NCBI GenBank assembly: GCA_003151275.1
Contig: PLXC01000020.1
Location: 124,001-188,000, forward strand
Direction: 5' to 3'
DNA length: 64,000 bases
Origin: Candidatus Melainabacteria bacterium
GTDB taxonomy: Bacteria > Cyanobacteriota > Vampirovibrionia > Obscuribacterales > Obscuribacteraceae
The translations under genes were made by a program, and so were the position numbers. Shown here in pieces: positions 16,938-25,549 of the stretch. Every line of letters starts with the position of its first letter. The first letter of the stretch is position 1. Below the pieces are notes generated by a model that worked only from the letters and a program-made list of their open reading frames with translations, did no database searches and had not been told where the DNA came from.

Positions 16938-18293
16938 ATGGATACTTATATGCGACGGAAACTTTTACTTACAATTCCTTTTGTTGTTCTCGGTACTTCT
17001 CTTGCTGGCTCAAGTGTAATCTCCAGCAATGAATCATATGTCGCGTCAGCCTCTAACACACTAAGGTTAGCTCAATCAGTAAAGAGCCCCAAAAATGTCG
17101 ATCCGGAACGGCTTTACGACCGGGTTTTTAGCCTGATCAAAGATGACTTTTACGATCCTACAGTTCTCGGTAAGCAAAACTGGGATAGGTGGCAACATAA
17201 GTACGATGGCAAGCTCAAGACTCTGGAAGACTCACATCGAGCGATAGAGACGATGCTGGCTAGTCTCGGAGATCGGTACACGAGGTTCTTGGATTTTGAA
17301 GCCTTTGCTGATGAGAAGTCTCAAATCGACGCCAAGTTATTTGGCATTGGCATCCAAATTGGCATAGATAAGGATCATCGAGTGGTGGTGATCGCGCCGA
17401 TTGACGATACACCCGCCTCTCGGGCTGGACTCCAGTCGGGCGACGAGATTGCTGAGATTGACGGAAAGACAACTAAAGGTTTCTCAGTTGAAGACGCGGC
17501 AAAGTCTATTCGCGGCAAAATCGACTCACCAGTAAACCTGGTGTTGATGCGGAGTAAACAACGCATTAAAGTAACGGTGGTGCGTGCCGAAATTCCGATC
17601 AAAGCTGTGCAAACAGCTAAGATGCTGGATTCGCAAGTTGGATACATTCGCTTAAGCAGCTTCATCTCTCAACAGGCGAACAAAGAAATGAGCGATGCTC
17701 TGGGAAAGATGTCGTCTGCAAAGGGCATCATCCTCGATCTTCGCGATAACCCGGGCGGACTGTTGACCAACGCCATAGACATATCCAATATGTTTTTAGA
17801 TTCGGGCAACATTGTTTCCACAGTCGATCGAGATGGTTACAAAACTCCTGCTCAATCAGATGGTAGGCCGTTGTGTCGACAACCGCTTGTGGTGCTGGTT
17901 AACAAAGGAAGCGCCAGTGCCTCGGAAATTACAAGTGGTGCGCTGAAGGATAATGGACGGGCTACGCTAGTTGGCCAAACGACGTTCGGTAAGGGTTTGG
18001 TGCAAGGCATCAACAAGTTGGATGATGGCAGTGGTGTGAACATCACGATTGCAAGATACCTCACTCCTAACGACACTGATATCAACAAAAAAGGGATCGG
18101 TCCTGACGTCAAAGTCGACCTGACTGATAAGGACTACAAGGAAGGAAAAGGACCGTGGTGGGCTGATCCTGACGCTCCGAATACAAAGCGTTCACCAGAA
18201 GATTTAAAAGATGTGCAACTTAAATCAGCAGTTGAAGTGGTGCACAGAAAGATCGATGACACAAATCCTGTGGCAATAAACGCTCGCAAATAG
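16938..18293 (+). CDS. C-terminal processing peptidase (S41 family)
   Basis: A 451-residue serine protease of the tail-specific CtpA/Prc group, acting outside the cytoplasmic membrane. An N-terminal hydrophobic signal (RRKLLLTIPFVVLGTSLAG) is followed by a helical region, a PDZ domain (about residues 125-200, IGIQIGIDKDHRVVVIAPID and the LQSGDEI loop) and the S41 catalytic core. The catalytic Ser is in NKGSASASEITSGAL and the Lys in TTFGKGLVQGI. An alternative start is ATG at 16950. The 277-base gap before it serves mtnP and this gene divergently and shows no clear promoter. Confidence 0.92.
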   Translation: MDTYMRRKLLLTIPFVVLGTSLAGSSVISSNESYVASASNTLRLAQSVKSPKNVDPERLYDRVFSLIKDDFYDPTVLGKQNWDRWQHKYDGKLKTLEDSHRAIETMLASLGDRYTRFLDFEAFADEKSQIDAKLFGIGIQIGIDKDHRVVVIAPIDDTPASRAGLQSGDEIAEIDGKTTKGFSVEDAAKSIRGKIDSPVNLVLMRSKQRIKVTVVRAEIPIKAVQTAKMLDSQVGYIRLSSFISQQANKEMSDALGKMSSAKGIILDLRDNPGGLLTNAIDISNMFLDSGNIVSTVDRDGYKTPAQSDGRPLCRQPLVVLVNKGSASASEITSGALKDNGRATLVGQTTFGKGLVQGINKLDDGSGVNITIARYLTPNDTDINKKGIGPDVKVDLTDKDYKEGKGPWWADPDAPNTKRSPEDLKDVQLKSAVEVVHRKIDDTNPVAINARK

Positions 18294-18326
18294 TTTCTTG
18301 GAATCATTTCAGTAGTTGATACAATA

Positions 18327-19112
18327 GTGGCGCTGCAAACGCCAGGAAATGAATCCGTGCAAACCGCCAAAAGAAAAAAGTCTACAGATTGTCTAGCTAT
18401 CGTGGGCACAGAGACCTGCTGTGGCAAGACGGTGCTGCTCTCTGGCATGGCCGGCGCCTTGCGTGAGCAGGGATTCAAGACGCGCGCCATGAAGCCTATC
18501 ATTTTGGGACCGAGTCGAGCTGCAGAGGCAGAGTTGTCGTTTATAAGTTCGGTTTCGCACACACCGTTGGGATATCAGCAAATCTTCACTGAGAAGTCAA
18601 AAGGATTACGTGACACAAGTTGGCACAACGCTATTAATCAAAATCGAGACGGCGATTCTTTGACATTGATCGAGTTGCCAGGTGGCAGTGCTACGCCGAT
18701 TTGTTTTGAAGAAAACCAGTCTGAAAGTAAGGTGGTGGCATGGCATGACACAGCTGACATACTGGCGCAAGCTGACTTGCCCTGCATTCTGGTGGCAAAG
18801 CATGCCGTCGACGCCATCGAGCAGCTCGTTCTGAACGCTTACTATTTAACGATGCGGCGAGTTTTTGTGCTTGGTTTAGCGACGGTGGAAACTTCCACAG
18901 GCATGGGCCTGGACATCGAAAACAAAATGACCCGGGACGATTTCGCGATGGCACTATTTTCGAGGACAGGCGCTCCCTACCTGGGATGTATCAAGCACAG
19001 CACATCCATCAGCGTACCTCGCTGTAACCAGGGCAACTTGATTAAGTTGACAACTGCCGGTCTGGATCTGTTGACCGTGCTTAAGGCTCTAAATTTGACG
19101 GTCTCAGTCTAG
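18327..19112 (+). CDS. Dethiobiotin synthetase-like P-loop ATPase
   Basis: A 261-residue protein with the fold order of BioD: an N-terminal P-loop, the switch lysine region (RAMKPIILG for the usual KPVxTG), a LIELPGG strand where BioD has EGAGG, and the central LPCILVAKH strand. The P-loop is unusual, GTETCCGKTV instead of GTDTGVGKT. No other biotin gene is nearby, and the ppdK pair follows. It may be a true BioD or a BioD-like domain with another role; the changed motifs argue for caution. The start is GTG at 18327, with another GTG at 18357. Confidence 0.7.
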   Translation: MALQTPGNESVQTAKRKKSTDCLAIVGTETCCGKTVLLSGMAGALREQGFKTRAMKPIILGPSRAAEAELSFISSVSHTPLGYQQIFTEKSKGLRDTSWHNAINQNRDGDSLTLIELPGGSATPICFEENQSESKVVAWHDTADILAQADLPCILVAKHAVDAIEQLVLNAYYLTMRRVFVLGLATVETSTGMGLDIENKMTRDDFAMALFSRTGAPYLGCIKHSTSISVPRCNQGNLIKLTTAGLDLLTVLKALNLTVSV

Positions 19113-19225
19113 AAAATTGGCCCTTATTAAAGTTATCTGTTTATTCAACGCTTTTTAGCGAACGCATGTAAACATGAGCGCAATACTGTGTGCGCAGTGA
19201 TTGCAATGCGCCATTTCTCTGGTGG

Positions 19226-20089
19226 ATGCCGGTGGAAAAACACGATAAGCCTGCCTTGGACGTCGAGTCGCCTCTTCCAGTCGAGACTCGGGAGCTTATT
19301 GTGTTTACCATTTCGGACTCCAGTGGAGAGACCGCAGAAGCTGTTGCTCGAGCGGCGCTCGTGCAATTTCAACCTGGACGCGCATCGATTTACAGATTGC
19401 CTCAAGTGCGAAGCTGTCAACAATTGGCTGGGCTTGTGCGTGAAGTTTCTCATGGTAATGCGGTAATCGCTTATACGCTGGTACTGCCTGAATACCGAGA
19501 GACCCTGGAAAATGAAGCGCGCAAATTCAACATCCCGACAGTAGACTTACTTGGACCGCTGATTTCACGAATATCCTCGTTGACTGGCACCGCACCAATG
19601 TCTCAACCAGGTCGATTGCACTTGCTCGACGAGACTTATTTCAGAAGAATTGAAGCAGTGGATTTTGCCATTAGGTTTGATGACGGCAAAAATCCTGATG
19701 GTATCACTCAGGCTGATGTGGTGCTGACTGGAGTTTCGCGAACTAGTAAAACGCCAAACTGCATGTATCTAGCTCATCACTATGGCTTGAAAGCGGCTAA
19801 CGTTCCGATCGTCTCTGGTGTTGAACCTCCGCTTGCTCTTTTTCAGATCAACCCTCGGAAAATTGTCGGCTTGCATATTGATCCCTTTCTACTGCAAGAC
19901 ATTCGCACCACACGCGCTCAGATTTTGGGAATGCCCGCCAGCACTGATTATGCGGATCCAGATAGAATCAGGCAGGAGGTTCGCCAAGCAAAAAAATTAT
20001 TCCGTGAATTAAAGTGTCACGTGATTGACGTGTCCGCCAAAGCAATCGAAGAAACATCAAGCGAGATTTACCTGCACCTTCGTCAATGA
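19226..20089 (+). CDS. Pyruvate phosphate dikinase regulatory protein (DUF299 kinase/phosphatase)
   Basis: A bifunctional regulator that uses ADP to inactivate pyruvate phosphate dikinase by phosphorylating a Thr beside its catalytic His, and phosphate to reactivate it. Family marks: LIVFTISDSSGETAEAVARA near the N-terminus and the P-loop-like TGVSRTSKTPNCMYLAHHYG in the centre, followed by KAANVPIV. It is directly upstream of its target ppdK, the usual genetic linkage. The length (287 residues from the Met at 19226) fits the family. The start is uncertain: 19190 and a GTG at 19232 are alternatives, and no strong ribosome binding site favours one. Confidence 0.9.
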   Translation: MPVEKHDKPALDVESPLPVETRELIVFTISDSSGETAEAVARAALVQFQPGRASIYRLPQVRSCQQLAGLVREVSHGNAVIAYTLVLPEYRETLENEARKFNIPTVDLLGPLISRISSLTGTAPMSQPGRLHLLDETYFRRIEAVDFAIRFDDGKNPDGITQADVVLTGVSRTSKTPNCMYLAHHYGLKAANVPIVSGVEPPLALFQINPRKIVGLHIDPFLLQDIRTTRAQILGMPASTDYADPDRIRQEVRQAKKLFRELKCHVIDVSAKAIEETSSEIYLHLRQ

Positions 20090-20135
20090 AAGATCAAAAG
20101 TTAGACACACTCTCAGCAAACTGGAGAAAGCGAGC

Positions 20136-22916
20136 ATGATGAGCACCACAGGATCCACCCAGACAAAAAAGAGTACCGACTTGAAACGAGTGCTCTTATT
20201 CGCAGACGCATACAAAGCGTTCCAGGGTGATTCAAAAGAACTGTCAGACGCGACCCGATCGGCGATGAAAGAATACCTCGGTGGTAAGGGTGCGGGGCTG
20301 GCAGAGATGACGGCTAGTGGTGTGAATGTGCCACCAGGCTTAACGATCGCTACTTCTGTATGCCGTGAGTATCACGATCAAGGGCAGAAGGTGCCAGCTG
20401 GGCTTTTCGACGAAGTACTTGAACAGCTAAAGCAAGTTGAATCAACCCTGGATCGCAAACTCGGTGACTTGGAAAAGCCTTTGTTGCTTTCGGTTCGCTC
20501 TGGCGCGAAATTCTCGATGCCTGGAATGATGGACACGATCCTCAATCTCGGTTTGAATGATAAGACTGTCGAATCTCTAGCGAAACTAACCAATAATCCA
20601 CGCTTCGCCTGGGATAGCTACCGCCGTTTCATTCAGATGTACTGCAATGTGGTGCTGGACATTCATAAGGACAAATTCGAAGATATTCTCGAAGATAAGA
20701 AAGACGATTTAGGTATAAAGAATGATCCCGATCTTACTGCCGAGCATCTGAAAGATTTGGTCAAAGAGTACAAAGAACTTGTTCTGAAGCAGCATGGCAA
20801 GCCGTTCCCACAGGACACGAAGGAACAGCTTACTGGCGCCGTCGAAGCTGTTTTCAGAAGTTGGAATAACAACAGAGCGATCTACTATCGCAACTTAAAC
20901 AAAATCGATCACAATCTTGGTACGGCGGTGAATATCCAGGCTATGGTTTTTGGCAACCTCGATGATCAGTCAGGAACGGGTGTTTGTTTTACTCGCAATC
21001 CAAGCACCGGCGAAAAGCTCCTCTACGGCGAGTATTTAGTCAACGCTCAGGGAGAAGATGTTGTCGCAGGCACTCGCACTCCTAAAAAGATCTCTGAACT
21101 GGCTAAAGAAATGCCGAAAGTATACGAAGAGTTGCTGGCCACAGTTGGAAAATTAGAGAAGCACTATAAAGACATGCAGGATATCGAATTTACGGTCGAG
21201 CACGAGCGTCTGTTCATATTGCAGACGCGCACTGGTAAGAGAACAGCTGCTGCTGCGGTTAAATTGGCTGTTGATATGAACAACGAGAATATAATTGGCG
21301 TGAACGAAGCTCTCTTACGAGTGGAGCCAATGCAATTGAATCAATTGCTTTTGCCTAGCTTCATGCCTAAAGAGAAAGATAAAGCAAAGGCGGAAGGTCG
21401 CTTGCTCACAACTGGTTTGAACGCTTCTCCCGGTGCGGCAATCGGCATTATCACATTTGATCCTAACGAATCAGAAAAGCTGGCCTCCAAAAATGAGAAA
21501 GTGATTTTGGTGCGCATCGAGACTTGCCCCGACGACATACATGGTATTGTTCCAGCCCAAGGTGTAATCACTACTCGTGGTGGCATGACCAGTCACGCGG
21601 CGGTCGTCGCTCGCGGCATGGGCAAGCCCTGCGTCGCGGGTTGTGAAGCCGTAAAGATTGATATGCAAAAGCAAGAGTTTACCGTCAATGGTAAAACATT
21701 CAAAAAGGGTGACACGATCTCAATTGACGGATCAACCGGGGAGATTTTTAGCGGCACCATAGCCACTCACGAACCGGAATTTTCTAGCGAGTTCACAACT
21801 CTCTTGAATTGGGCGGACAAGGTTCGTGTCCTGCAGGTGCGAGCAAACGCCGACACTCCTGAAGACGCCCATACAGCGCGCGAATTTGGCGCTGAGGGCA
21901 TCGGTTTGTGCCGAACCGAGCACATGTTTATGAGCCAAGACAGACTGCCTGCGGTGAAGGAAATGATCATGGCGATGAATTTGGAGGAACGTAAAGCCGC
22001 TCTAGCTAAGCTCCTTCCGATGCAGCGAGAAGATTTCAAAGGCATCTTTAGAGAAATGAAAGGCTTGCCTGTAACCATTCGCTTGCTCGATCCACCACTA
22101 CATGAATTCCTTCCGAAGTTGGAAACTTTGATCGAAGAAGTGTCCACTCTTCGGGCCAAAGGCACCAAGGGTCCACAACTTCGAGAGAAGGAGGTGATGC
22201 TGCAAAAAGTGCACGAGTTGCATGAATCTAATCCGATGATGGGATTGAGAGGTTGTCGACTAGGGCTCGTTTATCCCGAAATCAATAAAATGCAAGTGCA
22301 AGCCATTTTCGAAGCAGCGATCGCGGTGAAGAAAGAAGGATTGGAAGTTTTCCCTGAGATCATGATTCCTTTAGTTGGTCACGTCAACGAGTTGAAGATG
22401 GCTCGCACTGTTCTTGAAGGCGCAGCCAAAGAAGTGATGGAGCGTGAAAAGACAACTCTCGACTACAAGTTCGGCACGATGATTGAAATACCACGCGCGT
22501 GCGTCACTGCCGATGAAATCGCCGAACATGCTGAGTTCTTTAGCTTCGGCACCAACGACCTGACTCAAATGACTTTCGGCTACAGTCGAGATGACGCTGA
22601 AGGCAAATTCTTGAATCGCTACCTCGAAGGCATCGATGTCAATGGCACCAAGCACAAGGTCCTTGAGAGTAATCCTTTCGAAGTACTGGATCGAAACGGT
22701 GTTGGCAAGTTGATGAAGATTGCAGTTGAATATGGACTGCAAACTCGTCCCGATCTTAAATTGGGAATCTGTGGAGAACATGGCGGCGAACCATCGTCGA
22801 TCGCTTTCGCCCATCAAATCGGACTTGCCTACGTAAGTTGCTCACCGTTCAGAGTGCCCGTCGCTCGCTTGGCGGCAGCACAAGCGGCTATCCAGACAGT
22901 GGAAGGCGACAAATAG
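20136..22916 (+). CDS. ppdK: Pyruvate, phosphate dikinase
   Basis: A 926-residue enzyme interconverting pyruvate, ATP and Pi with PEP, AMP and PPi. It has the N-terminal ATP-grasp domain (LGGKGAGLAEMTASGVNVPPG start; RSGAKFSMPGMMDTILNLG). The swivelling phosphohistidine domain reads TTRGGMTSHAAVVARGMGKP, and its Thr is the expected target of the upstream regulator. The PEP/pyruvate TIM barrel contains the catalytic Cys in AYVSCSPFRVPVARLAAAQA. The start at 20136 has GGAG upstream; the frame extends further 5-prime but that part overlaps the previous gene and is not family-like. It points to PEP-pyruvate cycling with pyrophosphate. Confidence 0.95.
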   Translation: MMSTTGSTQTKKSTDLKRVLLFADAYKAFQGDSKELSDATRSAMKEYLGGKGAGLAEMTASGVNVPPGLTIATSVCREYHDQGQKVPAGLFDEVLEQLKQVESTLDRKLGDLEKPLLLSVRSGAKFSMPGMMDTILNLGLNDKTVESLAKLTNNPRFAWDSYRRFIQMYCNVVLDIHKDKFEDILEDKKDDLGIKNDPDLTAEHLKDLVKEYKELVLKQHGKPFPQDTKEQLTGAVEAVFRSWNNNRAIYYRNLNKIDHNLGTAVNIQAMVFGNLDDQSGTGVCFTRNPSTGEKLLYGEYLVNAQGEDVVAGTRTPKKISELAKEMPKVYEELLATVGKLEKHYKDMQDIEFTVEHERLFILQTRTGKRTAAAAVKLAVDMNNENIIGVNEALLRVEPMQLNQLLLPSFMPKEKDKAKAEGRLLTTGLNASPGAAIGIITFDPNESEKLASKNEKVILVRIETCPDDIHGIVPAQGVITTRGGMTSHAAVVARGMGKPCVAGCEAVKIDMQKQEFTVNGKTFKKGDTISIDGSTGEIFSGTIATHEPEFSSEFTTLLNWADKVRVLQVRANADTPEDAHTAREFGAEGIGLCRTEHMFMSQDRLPAVKEMIMAMNLEERKAALAKLLPMQREDFKGIFREMKGLPVTIRLLDPPLHEFLPKLETLIEEVSTLRAKGTKGPQLREKEVMLQKVHELHESNPMMGLRGCRLGLVYPEINKMQVQAIFEAAIAVKKEGLEVFPEIMIPLVGHVNELKMARTVLEGAAKEVMEREKTTLDYKFGTMIEIPRACVTADEIAEHAEFFSFGTNDLTQMTFGYSRDDAEGKFLNRYLEGIDVNGTKHKVLESNPFEVLDRNGVGKLMKIAVEYGLQTRPDLKLGICGEHGGEPSSIAFAHQIGLAYVSCSPFRVPVARLAAAQAAIQTVEGDK

Positions 22917-22931
22917 GAAGACGACCAAGAA

Positions 22932-22953
22932 TTTAAACCGATATCGGTTTAAA
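22932..22953. promoter_or_regulatory. GATATC-centred dyad, copy 3
   Basis: A perfect 22-base palindrome with AAACCGATATCGGTTT as its core and TTT/AAA flanks, 15 bases after the ppdK stop. It is the first of three copies in the 302-base gap 22917-23218 between ppdK and the TPR gene. That gap also holds the dispersed hairpin repeat at 22998-23021 and no gene. Confidence 0.7.
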
Positions 22954-22997
22954 ATTCATGCCGGCAGTCAAGTAGCGATCTGGTAGAGGCTCCTTAC

Positions 22998-23021
22998 GAG
23001 CGCCGGCATCCTTGCCGGCAT
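22998..23021. repeat. Dispersed 24-base hairpin repeat, copy 1
   Basis: GAGCGCCGGCATCC...TTGCCGGCAT, in which GCCGGCA and TGCCGGC arms can pair around a short centre. The reverse complement recurs at 51315-51338 with one change in 24 bases (an A for G in the middle). Both copies are intergenic, which suggests a dispersed REP-like element. Confidence 0.6.
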
Positions 23022-23073
23022 CGAACGCGAAGCAAGATACACAACTGGGTGAGGATTGGAAACTGTCGACGGA

Positions 23074-23095
23074 TCTAAACCGATATCGGTTTAGA
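23074..23095. promoter_or_regulatory. GATATC-centred dyad, copy 4
   Basis: A perfect 22-base palindrome: core AAACCGATATCGGTTT with TCT/AGA flanks. It is 17 bases upstream of copy 5, so their centres are 37 bases apart, about three and a half helical turns. Confidence 0.7.
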
Positions 23096-23112
23096 GACAC
23101 AAGGACGTACGC

Positions 23113-23130
23113 TAAACCGATATCGGTTTA
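23113..23130. promoter_or_regulatory. GATATC-centred dyad, copy 5
   Basis: A perfect 18-base palindrome (TAAACCGATATCGGTTTA), 88 bases before the TPR gene start. With copy 4 it forms a close pair upstream of that gene, which fits a control region better than chance spread. Confidence 0.7.
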
Positions 23131-23218
23131 ATTCCGGAACCAAACGAGCTGTAGAGCTAGAAATCCGAGCACCTTGTGGCTTTGATATCATAGTTAACGT
23201 GATACGCAAGGAACACCA

Positions 23219-24163
23219 ATGGGCAACAAAATTGACGCACTAATGGAATTGTTGCCCGAAAAGGAGACAGCGCTTGGCAGTGATCATCCTCAGTTCGCTG
23301 ATTATCTAACAGCAGTCGGCCTCACTCTCTATCATGAAAGTCGGTTCGAAGAAGCCGAACCAATTCTGAAACGCGCTTTGGACATCCGCGAGAGAGCTTT
23401 AGCCGTGGACCACGAAGATGTTGGCGAAGCACTGAACAACCTTGCCCTCATCTATATGGCCGAAGGACGATACACTGAAGCTGAGCCACTTTTCAGCAGA
23501 GCCCTGCCCATTCAAGAGCGTAAGCTGGGAGTTGAACATCTGAGCACTGCAGCTGGGATGCACAACCTAGCTGAGCTTTACCGGATGATGAGCAAGTATT
23601 CGCAAGCGGAACCCTTATATAAGCGCTCTCTTCAAATACGTGAGCGACAGCTAGGTCAAAATCATTTAGACGTGGCTCAAGTGCTCAACAATTTGGGAAT
23701 GCTTTATTTCGAACAGGGGCGCAACAGTGACGCCGATCCGGTCTTGCGTAAAGTTCTCGACATTCAGGAAAAGGTATTGGGTAGCGATCATCCGGCTATC
23801 GCCAATACTCTCACCGATTTGGCTTTGTTGTTTACGGATCGCGATCAGTTTGATAAAGCTGAACCCCTGCACTTAAGAGCCCTTGGTATTCGCGAAAAAC
23901 AGCTAAGCACTGAGCATCCAAAGGTAGCTGAGAGTTTGAATAATCTTGGCTGGTTGTATCACCAGCGTGGAAATTATGTGCGCGCAGAGTCGTTGTATGC
24001 TCGCGCTATAGAAATTTGGGAGCGCACTCTTGGCCCCGATCATTCAAATGTAGCTGCTTGTCTGGAAAATTATGCTGACTTGTTGCATAAAACCCATCGT
24101 GAGATTGAGGCTGTGGCGCTAGAGCAGCGAGTGTTTTTAATTCGCAAGAAAGCGCAAAGCTGA
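23219..24163 (+). CDS. Kinesin-light-chain-type TPR protein
   Basis: A 314-residue protein made almost wholly of 42-residue tetratricopeptide repeats of the kinesin light chain/NB-ARC-associated type. The recurring pattern is A..LNNLA.LY...GRY.EAEPL..RAL.I.E..LG.DH. About six to seven repeats can be counted. There is no signal peptide or enzymatic domain, so it is probably a cytosolic protein-interaction scaffold. AAGGAAC six bases upstream supports the ATG. Three GATATC dyads lie in its upstream gap. The partner is unknown. Confidence 0.85.
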   Translation: MGNKIDALMELLPEKETALGSDHPQFADYLTAVGLTLYHESRFEEAEPILKRALDIRERALAVDHEDVGEALNNLALIYMAEGRYTEAEPLFSRALPIQERKLGVEHLSTAAGMHNLAELYRMMSKYSQAEPLYKRSLQIRERQLGQNHLDVAQVLNNLGMLYFEQGRNSDADPVLRKVLDIQEKVLGSDHPAIANTLTDLALLFTDRDQFDKAEPLHLRALGIREKQLSTEHPKVAESLNNLGWLYHQRGNYVRAESLYARAIEIWERTLGPDHSNVAACLENYADLLHKTHREIEAVALEQRVFLIRKKAQS

Positions 24164-24198
24164 CTGTTTTGGGTCAATCCAAAATGCTCGCTGCTCAA

Positions 24199-24217
24199 TT
24201 CGCCTTCACGAGGCGAA
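24199..24217. other. Short hairpin after the TPR gene
   Basis: TTCGCCT (24199-24205) pairs with AGGCGAA (24211-24217) around TCACG, 35 bases after the TPR stop. It could terminate that transcript, but no T-run follows. Confidence 0.4.
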
Positions 24218-24250
24218 ATACTCTGAGATAACCTCAGCGCAAGTCGGCTG

Positions 24251-24256
24251 TATAAT
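24251..24256 (+). promoter_or_regulatory. Candidate -10 element for the ACT-def operon
   Basis: TATAAT matches the sigma-70 -10 consensus exactly and lies 29 bases before the preferred ATG at 24286. No convincing -35 hexamer is seen at the right spacing. A CTGAG...CTCAG dyad lies just upstream (about 24221-24236). Confidence 0.45.
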
Positions 24257-24285
24257 TACGACTCATGCTAAGAGAGGTGATCGCA

Positions 24286-24834
24286 ATGGCTAAGAACGTT
24301 GTACTGACTGGGGTCGGTCATGACCGCGTCGGTATCGTTGCTGAACTTGCGGAAATACTATTCGAGATGGGCTGCAACCTTCTGGATTCCAGTATGACTT
24401 TGTTGCGTGGTGAATTCGCTATTATCCTGATGATTAGACTTCCGGATAACCAAAGCTTGGATGATCTGAAGAAAAAGATCATTGAAGTTGAAAGCAGGCT
24501 CGGTTTGACGATCCATGTTCGGGAATTGTCCGATGAAGAAGCAAATGAATGCGAGGATCAAGGCGATCCGTATATTATATCGGTATACGGTGCGGATAAG
24601 CCCGGTATCGTATCTGGTATCACGAAAGATTTGGCGACCTTGGGTGCGAATATCACCGATGTCGAAACGAAACACACTGGCGAGCATGATGGAGCAACTG
24701 TGTTTTTGATGGTCTTGGAAGTCAGTTTGCCTGAACAGGTGCCTGAATCCAAGCTGAGGTCCGTTTTAGCGGATTCATCAAAAAGACTGAATGTAAATGT
24801 TTCGGTTCAGTCATTGGACGTGGTGCAACTATAA
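24286..24834 (+). CDS. Double ACT-domain protein (GcvR-like)
   Basis: A 182-residue protein with two ACT domains: first NVVLTGVGHDRVGIVAELAE (about residues 4-23), second IISVYGADKPGIVSGITKDL (about 88-107). This tandem layout is that of glycine-cleavage-system regulators (GcvR) and related amino-acid-sensing proteins. It probably binds a small amino acid, but the ligand is not readable. The start at 24286 is chosen over 24265 because GAGGTG lies six bases before it. It abuts the deformylase gene with no gap, so the two are co-translated. Confidence 0.85.
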   Translation: MAKNVVLTGVGHDRVGIVAELAEILFEMGCNLLDSSMTLLRGEFAIILMIRLPDNQSLDDLKKKIIEVESRLGLTIHVRELSDEEANECEDQGDPYIISVYGADKPGIVSGITKDLATLGANITDVETKHTGEHDGATVFLMVLEVSLPEQVPESKLRSVLADSSKRLNVNVSVQSLDVVQL

Positions 24835-25368
24835 ATGGCGATTTTACCAATCCTGCTTTATCCTGACGAGCGGTTGAAACAAATTTCCGCACCAGTTGCC
24901 TCCGTTGACGAAACAGTGACACGATTGATAGATGATTTGTTAGAAACGCTCTACGACTCACCTGGATGTGTGGGCATCGCTGCGCCGCAAGTCGGAGCGC
25001 TTGTGAGATTGGTGATAGTTGATGCTAGCCGCAATGCGAAAGCTGGTCCAAATCAAGGTCGAATGATATTAATCAATCCGGAAATTATCCATTCCGTAGG
25101 CGAAGTTATGGCCCGTGAAGGTTGCCTGAGTCTGCCCCATTTGACCGCAAACGTCAAGCGTGCGCAGCATGTAAAGGTGCGTGCTTTAAACGAAAGAGGC
25201 GAGACTTGGCAGTTCGATGCTTCGGACTTTGAGGCACGAGTTGTGTTGCACGAACGAGACCATCTTGACGGACTGCTGTTTTTGGACAGAGTGGCGTCTC
25301 TAAAGACCGATGTCTTCCGGCGGAAGCGCTACGCCGGGGCAGAGGAAAAGGCCAACAGCAATGCGTGA
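24835..25368 (+). CDS. def: Peptide deformylase
   Basis: A 177-residue metalloenzyme removing the formyl group from new proteins. All three family motifs are intact: GIAAPQVGA (about residues 43-51), EGCLSLP with the metal-binding Cys (about 94-100), and the LHERDHLDG helix with the two His ligands and catalytic Glu (about 138-146). The ATG directly follows the stop of the ACT gene. It is convergent with the kinase pair across a repeat-filled gap. Confidence 0.95.
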   Translation: MAILPILLYPDERLKQISAPVASVDETVTRLIDDLLETLYDSPGCVGIAAPQVGALVRLVIVDASRNAKAGPNQGRMILINPEIIHSVGEVMAREGCLSLPHLTANVKRAQHVKVRALNERGETWQFDASDFEARVVLHERDHLDGLLFLDRVASLKTDVFRRKRYAGAEEKANSNA

Positions 25369-25378
25369 TCGTTATCAA

Positions 25379-25534
25379 AGGATAGTCTATCCTAGGAGCG
25401 CCTATGCACATTAGTGGGGTCTGTGCAGCAAGCTGCCCGACTCCGCGAAGCTGCTCGGCTGCTGCACTCTAGAGGGGTCTAGGCAGCGAAGCTGCTCGAC
25501 TCCGCAAGCTGCTCGACTCCGCAAGCTGCTCGAC
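25379..25534. repeat. Palindrome and 17-base tandem repeats in a convergent gap
   Basis: The gap between def and the kinase gene has the odd palindrome AGGATAGTCTATCCT (25379-25393). It also has degenerate then exact tandem copies of GCTGCTCGACTCCGCAA (clear copies at 25491-25507 and 25508-25524, a partial one to about 25534, diverged ones from about 25427). TATCCTAGGATA follows at about 25536-25547, echoing the first palindrome. The repeats carry no long open frame. They may form terminator-like structures between the convergent genes. Confidence 0.7.
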
Positions 25535-25549
25535 TTATCCTAGGATAGT

